Shown in pieces: positions 51,577-62,163 of a stretch of DNA of 64,000 nucleotides. The DNA is from Alkalicoccus halolimnae (lineage in GTDB: Bacteria; Bacillota; Bacilli; Bacillales; Salisediminibacteriaceae). The stretch lies in contig NZ_CP144914.1 of assembly GCF_008014775.2 (NCBI RefSeq), positions 3,472,001 through 3,536,000 of the forward strand. Reading direction: 5' to 3'. A program made the translations under genes and the position numbers. The notes beneath the pieces are model-generated. The model saw nothing but the letters and a program-made list of their open reading frames with translations, had not been told where the DNA came from and made no database searches. How positions within the stretch are numbered: the first letter of the stretch is position 1; every line of letters starts with the position of its first letter.

Positions 51577-53029
51577 GTTCAGAACCCCCTTTTCTAAGTA
51601 CCCACGTATCTTTTCCGCCCCCGCCCTGAGAGGAGTTGACGACGAGCGATCCTTCTTTTAAGGCAACCCGGGAAAGTCCCCCCGGCAATACATGCACATC
51701 ATCGCTTCCAACGGCATAGACGCGCAGGTCGACGTGGCACGGATAAAAGCGCTGCTCCTGAAAAGCAGGTGCTCTTGAAAGCTGAATTGTCGGCTGGGCG
51801 ATATACTGTTCCGGGGTTTCCTGAATTTTTTTGCGGAACCGTTCAATTTCCTCCGGAGAGGCCTGCGGACCGATAAGCATATCGTATCCCCCGGACGCCC
51901 CGACATTTTTAATGACGAGCTCCGGCAGACGGGAAAGTACGTCCTCCCGCGTTTTTTCGTCACGGAGAAAATAAGTGTCCACGTTTGGAAGGATCGGCTC
52001 CTCCTCTAAATAATAGCGGATCATGTCCGGCACAAACGCATAAACGGCTTTATCGTCCGCCACCCCGTTTCCGACGCTGTTTACAATAGAAACATTTCCG
52101 CGCCGGCATGCCTCCACGAGGCCCGGCACTCCCAATGCAGAATCTTCGCGGAACTCCTTAGGATCAAGGAACTCATCATCGATGCGCCGGTAAATAATAT
52201 CGACCCGCTGCAGCCCGCGGACCGTTTTCATGTAAACGACGTGATCTTTAATGAGCAGATCCTGGCCTTCGATCAATTCGATGCCCATCTGCTGCGCTAA
52301 AAAGACGTGGTCATAATAGGCAGAATTATACATTCCCGGAGTCTGCAGCACCGCTGTCGGCGCCTGCGGATTTTTTGAGTTTTCCGGCACGTGGCTGAGC
52401 AGCGCCTGATGAAGATGGGACATCTGGTGTTCCAGCGTACAGATGTCGTGCTCGAAGAAAAATTCCGGAAATACTTTCCTCATTACGAAGCGGTTCTGGA
52501 AAACGTAGGACATACCGGATGGATTACGGAGGTTATCTTCGAGAACGCGGTACGTTCCTTCGTTATCGCGGATAAGGTCGATTCCCGCCAGGTAAATGTG
52601 ATTTTTGTGCGGAAGTGAAAGACCGCCTGCCTGCTGCTCAAAATAATACTGATTGTTTTCTACAAATTCACGGGGGATAATCCCGTCTTCCAATATCTTT
52701 TTTCCATTATAAACATCTTCCAGAAAATGATTCAGCGCCCTTACCCGCTGCTTGGCTCCTCTTTCAATGGTCTCCCACTGGTCGGGAGGAATGATAATCG
52801 GAACGAGATCGAAAGGCATCGTACGCTCGGTGCCGCCGTCTTTATGGTAAACGGTAAACGTTATTCCCTGCCGCAGAAAATTAAGCTGAGCTGTTTCGTG
52901 CTTTTCGTGCAGCTCTTCTTCCGTCATCTGCTGTAAAATACGGTGAAATTTTTCGTAGTGGGGACGCGTACTTTCCGCATCCGCCATCATTTCATCATAA
53001 AAAGATGAAGCGGGATAATTCTGAAGCAC
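51569..53029 (-). CDS. Circularly permuted type 2 ATP-grasp protein
   Basis: A 486-residue ATP-grasp protein in which the domain order is permuted; relatives are predicted amide/peptide ligases. Typical segments are YPASSFYDEMM at the start, RVLEDNLRNPSGMSYVFQNR, VDIIYRRIDDEFLDP, VNSVGNGVADDKAVYAFVP and LPGGLSRVALKEGSLVVNSS near the end. I place the start at the GTG at 53029: AGAGG lies eight bases upstream and this gives the family's usual N-terminus. ATGs at 53035 and 53080 are in frame but badly placed. First gene of the three-gene unit with alpha-E and transglutaminase proteins. Confidence 0.9.
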   Translation of the reverse strand: MLQNYPASSFYDEMMADAESTRPHYEKFHRILQQMTEEELHEKHETAQLNFLRQGITFTVYHKDGGTERTMPFDLVPIIIPPDQWETIERGAKQRVRALNHFLEDVYNGKKILEDGIIPREFVENNQYYFEQQAGGLSLPHKNHIYLAGIDLIRDNEGTYRVLEDNLRNPSGMSYVFQNRFVMRKVFPEFFFEHDICTLEHQMSHLHQALLSHVPENSKNPQAPTAVLQTPGMYNSAYYDHVFLAQQMGIELIEGQDLLIKDHVVYMKTVRGLQRVDIIYRRIDDEFLDPKEFREDSALGVPGLVEACRRGNVSIVNSVGNGVADDKAVYAFVPDMIRYYLEEEPILPNVDTYFLRDEKTREDVLSRLPELVIKNVGASGGYDMLIGPQASPEEIERFRKKIQETPEQYIAQPTIQLSRAPAFQEQRFYPCHVDLRVYAVGSDDVHVLPGGLSRVALKEGSLVVNSSQGGGGKDTWVLRKGGSEHA

Positions 53030-53196
53030 GGACATCGCCTCTTTTCTGTAAAATTTTCGAATTTTCTTACTAGTGTTCATTATACACTTTTTTTGGAAAC
53101 TATCCTACTGTTCGTTCCGACAAGTTGTATCCACGTACCGGTTGCGTTAAAGTAAATTTATATACGAGAAATGCAGCGAAGGGGAGTGCAGGAGAC

Positions 53197-54378
53197 ATGC
53201 AGAAAAAGGCAGAAGAAAAAATCGATTCTCTCCGGGAGAAGTTTTACGAGGTGAGCCAGTTTATCGGCCGCCACCCGGAGCTGGGAAATGAAGAACACCA
53301 CTCCTCCCAAAAACTTACCGAATTGCTGAAGGAGCATGGATTTGAAATCGAGCAGCCGCTTCCCGGACAGCCCGCGACGGCCTTTACTGCTAAAAAGAGT
53401 TCCGGAAAGCCGGGCGCTCAAATTGGTTTCATGTGTGAGTATGATGCCCTTCCCGAAATCGGACATGCGTGCGGGCATAATTTGATCGGCACGCAGAGTG
53501 CAGCAGCTGCGATTGGTTGTGCCGAAGCACTGCAAGACTCCGGAGGTACCGTTTATGTATACGGGACCCCCGCCGAAGAGACGAATGGGGCAAAAGTGAC
53601 GATGGCCGAGTCCGGCATGTTTTATCATCTTGACGCGGCCTTGATGGCTCATCCTTCTTCCGACTACGTTAAGAGCGGCACGTCACTTGCAATGGATGCG
53701 ATTGAGTTTTCCTTCTATGGAAAAACCGCCCACGCCGCCGCAGCGCCTGAAGAAGGGGTCAACGCCCTCGACGCCGTCCTGCAGACGTTCAACGGAATCA
53801 ATGCGCTCCGCCAGCACGTTACAGAGGATGTGCGTATTCACGGGATTATTCCCGAAGGCGGCACGGCCGCGAACGTCGTTCCTGACTATGCAACCGCCCG
53901 CTTTTACGTGCGGGCTGAAACGAGAAAAACCGTCAATCCGGTAACGGAAAAGGTGAAAAACTGTGCAAGGGCAGCAGCTCTCGCTACCGGGGCCCGTCTT
54001 GAGATTCAGAACTACGAGTATTCCTACGATGACATGCAGACAAATGAAGCTCTTTCCGCTGTATTTACAAAACAGCTTCATACGCTCGGCATCAAACCGG
54101 AGGAGATTTTTGAAGAAGAAAACGGCGGGGGTTCCCTCGATATGGGGAACGTCAGCCAGCGCTGTCCTTCCATTCATCCATACGTCAGGATTACCCACCT
54201 TCCCCTCTCCCCTCATACTGTGGAGTTCCGGGATGCTGCCCTGAGTGACGAGGGATTTGAAGGAATGATGCTCGGAGCAAAAGCCCTTGCTTTCACGGGT
54301 ATCGAAATTGCTGCCAATGAATCGGTCCGCGAAAAAATAAAGCAGGAATTTCTCGGGCAGCTGTCCCCCGCCCGCTGA
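53197..54378 (+). CDS. M20 family amidohydrolase/peptidase
   Basis: A 393-residue M20 metallohydrolase of the AbgB/PM20D2 type, which cleaves N-acyl amino acids or dipeptides. Metal-binding motifs: MCEYDALPEIGHACGHNLIG, TPAEETNGAKVTM and the lid HAAAAPEEGVNALDAVL; the C-terminal His is in HPYVRITHLPLSPHTVEF. The ATG at 53197 has CAGGAG six bases upstream; upstream in-frame starts lack a site. It diverges from the ATP-grasp operon and is followed by a racemase gene in the same direction (102 bp gap). Confidence 0.9.
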   Translation: MQKKAEEKIDSLREKFYEVSQFIGRHPELGNEEHHSSQKLTELLKEHGFEIEQPLPGQPATAFTAKKSSGKPGAQIGFMCEYDALPEIGHACGHNLIGTQSAAAAIGCAEALQDSGGTVYVYGTPAEETNGAKVTMAESGMFYHLDAALMAHPSSDYVKSGTSLAMDAIEFSFYGKTAHAAAAPEEGVNALDAVLQTFNGINALRQHVTEDVRIHGIIPEGGTAANVVPDYATARFYVRAETRKTVNPVTEKVKNCARAAALATGARLEIQNYEYSYDDMQTNEALSAVFTKQLHTLGIKPEEIFEEENGGGSLDMGNVSQRCPSIHPYVRITHLPLSPHTVEFRDAALSDEGFEGMMLGAKALAFTGIEIAANESVREKIKQEFLGQLSPAR

Positions 54379-54480
54379 CTTATTTTCGAAGACCACTCTG
54401 AAATTCAGCAAGGAAGCGCACATTAACAAAGCTACTGCAGTCCCGGTTTTAAGAGAACCAGTCTGAAAGGAGAAGTGCCT

Positions 54481-55164
54481 ATGCGTATGATCGGACTTGT
54501 CGGCGGCATGAGCTGGGAGTCATCCGCGGCTTATTATGAAGGGTTGAACCTGCAGGCACAGAAGCGTCTCGGCGAAGGCCACTCCGCTTCCTGCCTCCTC
54601 CATTCGCTTGACTTTCACGAAATTTCCTCCCGGCAGGAAGATGGTGACTGGGAAGGAGTAACGAAAATTCTTCAGGATGCCTCCCTGTCTCTGGAAAGAG
54701 GCGGAGCGGAGGCCGTAGCGTTTTGTTCAAACACCGTTCACCTTGCTGCGGCAGAGGCCGTCCGTCCTCTCCGCGTGCCTTTTCTTTCGATTATCGATGC
54801 CGTCACGTCGGAAATTCCCAAAGAGACTGCCCGTCCGCTCGTACTCGGTACAGCGTATACGATGCAGTCCCGGCTGTACGCGGACCCGCTTACCTCGATG
54901 GGAATGAAACCCTGTATTCCGAAAGCGGGGGACCAGCGATTCCTGAACGACGTTATTTTTCAGGACCTCTGCCGCGGCAGGGTAACCGAAGAAGCAAAAA
55001 AGCGGGCTGCAGCTATTGTTGAAGCGGCAGATGCAGACGCGCTTATCCTCGGCTGTACGGAGCTTTCCATGCTGCTGCCGCCCCGGCAGATCCCGCTGCC
55101 GGTAATTGATTCCACCGAAGCTCATGTGCGTCTGCTTTCGTCGTTTATGTTCGGGGATGTTTAG
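54481..55164 (+). CDS. Aspartate/glutamate racemase family protein
   Basis: A 227-residue racemase of the cofactor-independent Asp/Glu family. It starts RMIGLVGGMSWESSAAYYEG, with the first catalytic Cys in AFCSNTVHLAA and the second in LILGCTELSMLL. Two cysteines indicate a true racemase rather than a one-Cys variant. The ATG at 54481 is favoured by AAAGGAG at nine bases over a GTG six bases upstream. Next to an M20 peptidase and a DJ-1 protein, it may supply or recycle D-amino acids. Confidence 0.88.
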   Translation: MRMIGLVGGMSWESSAAYYEGLNLQAQKRLGEGHSASCLLHSLDFHEISSRQEDGDWEGVTKILQDASLSLERGGAEAVAFCSNTVHLAAAEAVRPLRVPFLSIIDAVTSEIPKETARPLVLGTAYTMQSRLYADPLTSMGMKPCIPKAGDQRFLNDVIFQDLCRGRVTEEAKKRAAAIVEAADADALILGCTELSMLLPPRQIPLPVIDSTEAHVRLLSSFMFGDV

Positions 55165-55230
55165 GCAAAAGCGGAAACGGGAATCTCCCATCTTGTAGAA
55201 CATGTTCGAAAATTGAAGGAGGTTTCACAC

Positions 55231-55896
55231 ATGAGTAAGAAAGTATTAATGGTGGTAACCAGCGCAGATAAAATTGCAGGAAATGATACAGGACTATGGC
55301 TTGAGGAGTACGCTGCTCCCTACGTTACGTTCGTCCGTCAGGGATATGACGTTATCGTGAAGAGCATTGAGGGCGGACAGGTTCCCCTCGATCCAAACAG
55401 TCTTCCGGAAGAAGAAAACCTGGAATGGCAGGAAGCTCAGGCTAAACTCACGAATACAGAGAAATTATCTGAAGAAGATGTGAAAGCCGGCTACGACGCT
55501 GTCTTTTTACCAGGTGGCCACGGCACAGTCTTTGACTTCCCGGATAACCTGCTGCTTCAGAGCGTTCTCCGCGAACACGGCGAGCAGGACAAAGTCATCG
55601 GCTCTGTCTGCCACGGTCCTTCCGCGTTTGTACACGTGACGTATTCTGACGGTACTCCGCTCGTAAAAGGCAAAAAAGTAAGTGCCTTTACGGATGCCGA
55701 AGAGAAGGATATGAAGCTCGAAAGCGCCGTCCCATTCCTGCTTGAATCCACTCTGCGGGAAAAAGGCGCTGATTTCACAAGCGGTGACAACTGGTCCGAC
55801 TACTCTGTCCGTGACGGCAACCTCGTGACCGGCCAGAATCCAATGTCCAGCCAGAGTGCAGCTGATAAAGTCGTCGACGCTGTCGAAGGCAGATAA
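55231..55896 (+). CDS. DJ-1/PfpI (Hsp31-like) protein
   Basis: A 221-residue type 1 glutamine-amidotransferase-like protein of the DJ-1/PfpI superfamily. The nucleophile elbow is VIGSVCHGPSAFVHV, with YDAVFLPGGHGTVFDF before it. Relatives are glutathione-independent glyoxalases or protein deglycases, and stress chaperones. The ATG at 55231 has AAGGAGG eight bases before it. It is the last of three genes in the same direction and has a clear terminator. Confidence 0.9.
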   Translation: MSKKVLMVVTSADKIAGNDTGLWLEEYAAPYVTFVRQGYDVIVKSIEGGQVPLDPNSLPEEENLEWQEAQAKLTNTEKLSEEDVKAGYDAVFLPGGHGTVFDFPDNLLLQSVLREHGEQDKVIGSVCHGPSAFVHVTYSDGTPLVKGKKVSAFTDAEEKDMKLESAVPFLLESTLREKGADFTSGDNWSDYSVRDGNLVTGQNPMSSQSAADKVVDAVEGR

Positions 55897-55962
55897 GCAG
55901 AAATTTTCTCCAGGAGTTCCGAGCGTATGTTTCGGAGCTGGCCGGATGATAGACCAATAGAG

Positions 55963-56001
55963 AAAGCCTCTGTGACATTTGTTGTCATGGAGGCTTTTTT
56001 T
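55963..56001 (+). terminator. Terminator after the DJ-1/PfpI gene
   Basis: AAAGCCTCTGTGAC and GTCATGGAGGCTTT pair with one mismatch around a short loop, followed by TTTTTTTGAGG. Confidence 0.85.
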
Positions 56002-56040
56002 GAGGATTGATTGCGGCTGAGGATGGTGGATGGGACGAAA

Positions 56041-56200
56041 ACTGCGGGGCGGTTCTGTTAATTGGGGCGGAGGTTCTGTTAATTCAGGCCGAAGTTCTTT
56101 TAATTCCTCCGCCTGTATATCGCCGCCTGCCGCTCCATACTAATTCCGCCGTCCTAAATCCTAGTCCTGTCCGCAAACTTCCGCATTCCGCCCCTCAACC
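56041..56200. repeat. Degenerate tandem repeat, 21 bp period, second locus
   Basis: GGCGGTTCTGTTAATT, GGGCGGAGGTTCTGTTAATT and CAGGCCGAAGTTCTTTTAA follow each other at 21 bp. Further right the period continues with C-rich units (CCTCCGCC, CTGCCGCTCC, AATTCCGCCGTCC, GTCCGCAAACTTCCGC). On the minus strand GGCGGAATTA appears, as in the array at 2.02-2.16 kb. The short plus-strand frame across it (heptad VLLIxAE repeats) is a by-product of the 21-base period and not a gene. Confidence 0.65.
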
Positions 56201-56208
56201 GCAAAAAA

Positions 56209-56236
56209 GCCGCCCATCCATCTCGGAGGGCGGCTC
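56209..56236 (-). terminator. glnS terminator
   Basis: GCCGCCC (56210-56216) and GGGCGGC (56228-56234) form the stem; on the minus strand it is followed by TTTTTTGCGG. It lies about 17 bp after the glnS stop. Confidence 0.8.
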
Positions 56237-56252
56237 ATCACGTCACATGCAG

Positions 56253-57893
56253 TTATAATTTAAAAGAACTTTTCAGACCGACGACACGGTTAAAAACAAG
56301 CTTTTCTGCGGAGCTGTCTTTTGGATCCACGTTGAAGTAGCCGTGGCGGAAAAATTGGAACTTATCGTGCGGCTGCACTTTCTTCATATTCGGCTCCACA
56401 AATCCGTGCTGCACGCGAAGGGAATCAGCGTTGACGTGTTCCATGAAATCGCCGCCTTCCACGTCGTCATCAATCAGCGAATCATAAAGCCGGAACTCTG
56501 CCGGAACCGCTTTGGAAGCTTCCACATAGTGAAGCGTTCCTTTTACTTTACGGCCGGTAAATCCGGAGCCGCTTTTCGTTTCCGGATCGTACGTGCAGTG
56601 AATTTCTGTTATTTCGCCGTTTTCATCCTTCACGAAATCGTGGCACTTCAGGAAATACGCATGCTTGATACGCACTTCGTTTCCAGGATAAAGGCGGAAA
56701 TATTTTTTCGGTGGATCTTCCATGAAGTCTTCCCGCTCGATGTAAATTTCACGGGAGAAAGGAATTTCGCGCATTCCCATCTCTTCGTTCTCCGGATTAA
56801 TATCTGCCGGCAGCCACTCGACATGGCCTTCCGGATAGTTCGTAATGACGACTTTGAGTGGATCTAGAACCGCCATTGTACGCGGCGCCTCCATCTTCAG
56901 GTCTTCCCGCAGAAAATGTTCGAGCATGCGGTAGTCCACGAGATTATCTGCTTTGGCTACGCCGATTTCCCGGCAGAACTGTTTAATGGACTCCGGAGTA
57001 AATCCGCGGCGGCGCAGACCGGAAATCGTCGGCATACGCGGATCATCCCAGCCGTCCACGAAATTTTCGTCGACAAGCTGCTTTAGTTTACGCTTGCTCA
57101 TCACTGTATTCGTCAGGTTAAGCCGGGCAAATTCGATCTGCTTCGGCTCCGCGGATAGATCTGCATTGGCTACGACCCAGTCATACAGAGGGCGCTGGTC
57201 TTCGAATTCCAGTGTGCAGATAGAGTGAGTCACGCCTTCGATAGCATCCTCCAATGGATGAGCGAAGGAGTACATCGGGTAAATGCACCATGTATTTCCT
57301 GTATTATGGTGTTCGGTGTGCGAAATTCGGTAGATCACCGGATCGCGGAGATTGATGTTCGGTGAGCTCATATCAATCTTTGCACGCAGCACTTTTTCTC
57401 CGTCGGAAAATTCTCCCTTGCGCATGCGCTCAAACAGCTCAAGGTTTTCTTCCACACTTCTTGAGCGGGAAGGACTCTCTTCACCGGCTTCCGTCAGGCT
57501 TCCGCGCATGCGGCGGATTTCTTCCTGGGACAGGTCCTCTACATAAGCGAGACCGTTTTCGATAAGCTTGACGGCCTGCTTATACATTTCTTCAAAGTAG
57601 CTGGACGCATAGCGGACTTCCTCCGGCTCGTATCCAAGCCATTCGAGGTCTTCGCGGATAGCTTCCACATATTCCTTATCTTCTTTTAATGGGTTCGTAT
57701 CATCGAATCGGAGGTTTGTACGGCCGCCGAATTCATCCGCCAGCTCGAAATTCAGGACAATCGATTTAGCATGGCCGATATGAAGATACCCGTTCGGCTC
57801 AGGCGGAAAGCGTGTGACGATCTGCTCGTAGCTGCCCGCTTCTATATCTTTCGCTACAATGTGTTTTATAAAGTGTGTGTGGTTTTCGCTCAT
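56253..57893 (-). CDS. glnS: Glutaminyl-tRNA synthetase
   Basis: A 546-residue class I glutaminyl-tRNA synthetase that charges tRNA-Gln directly with glutamine. The HIGH motif is in [18 protein letters not shown] (38-41) and the KMSKS equivalent is [10 protein letters not shown] (about 265). The anticodon-binding beta-barrels follow to the end; no YqeY-like extension is fused. The length and N-terminus resemble the E. coli enzyme. Most bacilli, including B. subtilis, lack GlnRS and amidate Glu-tRNA-Gln with GatCAB, so this gene stands out. It follows the ywbD-type gene by 77 bp on the same strand. No T-box is visible in that gap. Confidence 0.96.
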   Translation of the reverse strand: MSENHTHFIKHIVAKDIEAGSYEQIVTRFPPEPNGYLHIGHAKSIVLNFELADEFGGRTNLRFDDTNPLKEDKEYVEAIREDLEWLGYEPEEVRYASSYFEEMYKQAVKLIENGLAYVEDLSQEEIRRMRGSLTEAGEESPSRSRSVEENLELFERMRKGEFSDGEKVLRAKIDMSSPNINLRDPVIYRISHTEHHNTGNTWCIYPMYSFAHPLEDAIEGVTHSICTLEFEDQRPLYDWVVANADLSAEPKQIEFARLNLTNTVMSKRKLKQLVDENFVDGWDDPRMPTISGLRRRGFTPESIKQFCREIGVAKADNLVDYRMLEHFLREDLKMEAPRTMAVLDPLKVVITNYPEGHVEWLPADINPENEEMGMREIPFSREIYIEREDFMEDPPKKYFRLYPGNEVRIKHAYFLKCHDFVKDENGEITEIHCTYDPETKSGSGFTGRKVKGTLHYVEASKAVPAEFRLYDSLIDDDVEGGDFMEHVNADSLRVQHGFVEPNMKKVQPHDKFQFFRHGYFNVDPKDSSAEKLVFNRVVGLKSSFKL

Positions 57894-57970
57894 ATCGCTT
57901 CACCTTTCCCCATTTGAATTATTCTATTCTGCCTCTTAGTCTGAATCCTGTTCCCCGTACTGCTTTCAAC

Positions 57971-59164
57971 CTAAGTCAATTTTTGAATGAAGTAGACTTT
58001 CAGGTAATCCCCGTCGGGAAACGACGGATGCGTCCGGAAATCTTTCGGAAGCGAAAAGGACTCCTGAATTTTGTATTTGTCTCCAGTTTCTTCAAAAGCC
58101 TGCTCAATAAACGTCCGGAATTTCTTTTGTGATAATCCGGCATGATTGGTTGAAGCAATAATCGTTCCGCCTTTATTCGTAATTGGAATCGTTTCTTTCA
58201 GAAGTGCCGAATAGTCTTTGGCTGCGCGGAAAATCCTCTTTTTTGTTCTCGCAAAGCTCGGAGGATCGAGAATCACAATATCATAGCTTTCCCCGAGTTT
58301 AGCGGCCCGTTTATAGTAGGAAAAAACGTCGTCTACAATGATTTTATTTTTGTCAGGGTCAATGTCGTTTAATTTGAACTGCTCTTCGGTTTTTTCGCGG
58401 CTGCGGTTGGCCACGTCAATACTCGTAGTCGATGCGGCGCCTCCGAGTGCTGCAAAAATCGAGAAAGCTCCGGTGTAGGAGAACGTATTCAGTACCGTCT
58501 TCCCCTCTGCATACTTGTCACGAAGCGTTTTTCTTACTTCCCGCTGATCAAGAAAGACCCCTGTCATAGCTCCGTCGTTCAGGTAAGTTGCAAAGATCAC
58601 ATCGTTTTCTTTAACTAACAAAGGGAACTCGGCACGCTCTCCCGTGACAAAATCCTCGTCCGCCACGTAATGGCCTTCGCTGGAAAAGCGCTTTTTCTCA
58701 TAAATGCCTTTTGCATCGGTGTTCTGCATGATCCAGGAGACAATGATATCTTTGAAAGTGTAAATGCCGGCACTGTACCACTGCAGAAGGTAATAGCCGT
58801 CATAATAGTCGATGATTAATCCTCCGAGACCATCTCCTTCTCCGTTAACGATCCGGAAAGCGGTGGTGCTTTCGTCTTCAAATAGAAAACTGCGTCTGCC
58901 GAGAGCAACAGTCAGTTTTTTCTCAAAAAGCTGCCCGTTGATCTGATCCGTTTTTTTATGAGTTAAAATCCAGCCGAGACCTTTGTTCTGAGCCCCGTAG
59001 TAGCCTTTGCCGATGAACGTTCCATCTTCCATAACAATTTCAAGCGGTTCTCCTTCTGTCGTGAGAACCTCTGGGTTCGCAATCGTTTCCTCCATAAGGA
59101 GCGGATAGCCTGCTACGTAGTTTCTTGAATACTTTTGTTTGATCTTAAGCGTTGTCTCTTCCAT
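57971..59164 (-). CDS. Class I SAM-dependent rRNA methyltransferase (RlmI/YwbD type)
   Basis: A 397-residue methyltransferase of the RlmI family (23S rRNA m5C methylation in E. coli), one residue longer than B. subtilis YwbD. An N-terminal PUA-like domain (YSRNYVAGYPLLMEETI) precedes the Rossmann core with NTFSYTGAFSIFAALGGA and the catalytic-loop motif YDIVILDPPSFARTKK. The ATG at 59164 is chosen because GGGAGG lies eight bases before it; 14 further codons upstream are open but lack a site. A 5' leader of over 200 bases with a terminator-like hairpin precedes it. glnS follows on the same strand. Confidence 0.9.
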   Translation of the reverse strand: MEETTLKIKQKYSRNYVAGYPLLMEETIANPEVLTTEGEPLEIVMEDGTFIGKGYYGAQNKGLGWILTHKKTDQINGQLFEKKLTVALGRRSFLFEDESTTAFRIVNGEGDGLGGLIIDYYDGYYLLQWYSAGIYTFKDIIVSWIMQNTDAKGIYEKKRFSSEGHYVADEDFVTGERAEFPLLVKENDVIFATYLNDGAMTGVFLDQREVRKTLRDKYAEGKTVLNTFSYTGAFSIFAALGGAASTTSIDVANRSREKTEEQFKLNDIDPDKNKIIVDDVFSYYKRAAKLGESYDIVILDPPSFARTKKRIFRAAKDYSALLKETIPITNKGGTIIASTNHAGLSQKKFRTFIEQAFEETGDKYKIQESFSLPKDFRTHPSFPDGDYLKVYFIQKLT

Positions 59165-59205
59165 TGGGTTATCCTCCCTTTTTAAAGCTGAAACAGAATT
59201 AGACA

Positions 59206-59390
59206 CAAAAAAACCGCATCGATCCCAACGTATGTTGATTCATCATTGCGGCTGCATGTGAAATAAGCTCTCCCTTTGATCACCGTTATGTACCGTGGTA
59301 AAGACACAGCTATCTCTGTAGTTGAAATTGTACGCGAATTAATGGTATCATGTCGCGTCATCTCCTTCAGTTGGTCACTCTCTTAAAATT
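59206..59390 (-). promoter_or_regulatory. Structured leader with internal terminator upstream of the ywbD-type gene
   Basis: On the minus strand a TTGCAT box (near 59412) and an AT-rich -10 region (TGATAATTT) could start transcription near 59385. The leader contains ACGCGA/TCGCGT arms (about 59335-59361) and, further on, CCGCAATGATGAATC pairing with GATCGATGCGG followed by seven T, an intrinsic terminator 40 bp before the ribosome site. A 13-codon open frame beginning ATGATACCATTAATTCGC (59351) has GGAG ten bases upstream. It does not match a T-box, S-box or other riboswitch that I recognise. Confidence 0.45.
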
Positions 59391-59468
59391 ATCATAATAC
59401 CCGGGATAATGCAACTTCACCCGGCCCCGCAGGCTCTTCCCAGGGAGGGTTGAGGCCGGATGGAACAG

Positions 59469-59504
59469 ACCGTGGACTACTGGCAAAATATACTCGTTCA
59501 CGGT
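59469..59504 (+). other. Hairpin in the queF leader
   Basis: ACCGTGGAC (59469-59477) and GTTCACGGT (59496-59504) pair with one mismatch, about 45 bp before the queF start. I looked for a preQ1 riboswitch signature (AGAGGTTC, CCCTCT and an A-rich tail) and did not find it. Confidence 0.4.
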
Positions 59505-59546
59505 AACATAGAAAGCGAAGTTTTATTATAGAAAGGAAAGATAACC

Positions 59547-60035
59547 ATGGCGCATAACCGTGAAGAAGAAGTAAACCTGCTCGGTAATATGAATGTTGAA
59601 TATAAGATGGATTACGACCCGTCCATTCTTGAGTCTTTTGAAAACCGGCATCCAAACCGGGATTATTTTGTTAAATTTAACTGTCCTGAATTCACCAGTC
59701 TGTGTCCGAAAACCGGACAGCCCGACTTTGCCACAATCTATATCAGCTATATTCCCGACGAGAAAATGGTCGAAAGTAAATCATTGAAGCTTTATCTTTT
59801 CAGCTTCCGCAACCACGGAGATTTTCACGAAGACTGCATGAACAACATTTTAAACGACCTCGTCGATTTAATGGATCCGCGCTATATCGAAGTGTGGGGA
59901 AAATTCACTCCGCGCGGGGGAATTTCCATCGATCCGTATGTCAACTATGGAAAAAAGGGAACGAAATACGAAAAAATGGCCGAACACCGGCTTATGAACC
60001 ACGACTTGTACCCTGAGAAGATAGATCACCGATAA
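59547..60035 (+). CDS. queF: NADPH-dependent preQ0 reductase QueF
   Basis: A 162-residue unimodular QueF that reduces 7-cyano-7-deazaguanine (preQ0) to preQ1 in queuosine synthesis. The nucleophile Cys and general acid Asp are in [15 protein letters not shown] (about Cys53 and Asp60), and the family motif [20 protein letters not shown] is intact. GAAAGG precedes the ATG. The other queuosine genes (queC, queD, queE) are not in this window. Confidence 0.95.
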   Translation: MAHNREEEVNLLGNMNVEYKMDYDPSILESFENRHPNRDYFVKFNCPEFTSLCPKTGQPDFATIYISYIPDEKMVESKSLKLYLFSFRNHGDFHEDCMNNILNDLVDLMDPRYIEVWGKFTPRGGISIDPYVNYGKKGTKYEKMAEHRLMNHDLYPEKIDHR

Positions 60036-60149
60036 CGAAAAGGTACGTTTAAGTTTGTTGAAAAAACATTTATTTCTATATCTTTATTCGATAGAATCAA
60101 TTTTATAATAGAAGTTGCTCCTGTAAACACCGAATAAGGCAGATGGCCT

Positions 60150-60255
60150 CCGGCTGCAGGCGGACGCCTTTGCGAGGCCTTGCCTTCAGCTGAATTTCAT
60201 GAAATGGGATTTTCATACCTCTCTTCAATCCTCCGGGAGCCGCCGTCTTCCCCTG
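60150..60255 (+). repeat. Mosaic intergenic repeat, copy 14 (diverged type III)
   Basis: CAGGCGGACGCCTTTGCGAG, CTTGCCTTCAGCTGAATTTC, GGGATTTTCAT and CTCCGGGAGCCGCCGTCTTC follow the order of the core in copy 3 but with many changes. It lies between queF and the xylanase terminator; the rest of the 60036-60482 gap holds no gene. Confidence 0.45.
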
Positions 60256-60417
60256 CGGTCATTTTAAAACAAGAAGATTTTGATAGAAAAAAACACATTA
60301 CCTTGTTTCCAGAAACCTCCTCTTTTTTCCGAAGGGGCAGGCGGGTACCCCATTGACAATAAGCGCTGGGGGATAAAGTACGAATAAAAGACTTCTTTAC
60401 TTATAAGGAACACTTGA

Positions 60418-60447
60418 AAAGCCGCTGATAAACCTCAGCGGCTTTAA
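60418..60447 (-). terminator. Xylanase gene terminator
   Basis: AAAGCCGCTGA and TCAGCGGCTTT form a perfect 11-bp stem around a six-base loop; on the minus strand it continues TTTTCAAG. Confidence 0.8.
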
Positions 60448-60482
60448 TGTTATCCATATTTTTGTAATTCAGAACATCTGTT

Positions 60483-62163
<1,681 letters not shown>

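Noticed and set aside
56007..56258. 83-codon frame with heptad VLLIxAE repeats
   Set aside because: The heptads come from a 21-base DNA period (seven codons). No ribosome site, and the frame runs through the glnS terminator.
57894..57970. T-box leader expected before a tRNA-synthetase gene (glnS)
   Set aside because: The gap is only 77 bp and lacks the T-box sequence AGGGTGG.ACCGCG and a specifier stem.
59206..59361. 58-codon minus-strand frame beginning ATGACGCGACATGAT
   Set aside because: Its ATG directly abuts the ribosome-site-like AAGGAG with no spacing, and its last codons translate the leader terminator. The region is better read as an untranslated leader.
59400..59546. preQ1 riboswitch upstream of queF
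   Set aside because: Only a simple hairpin is present; the preQ1-I loop and A-rich tail sequences are missing.
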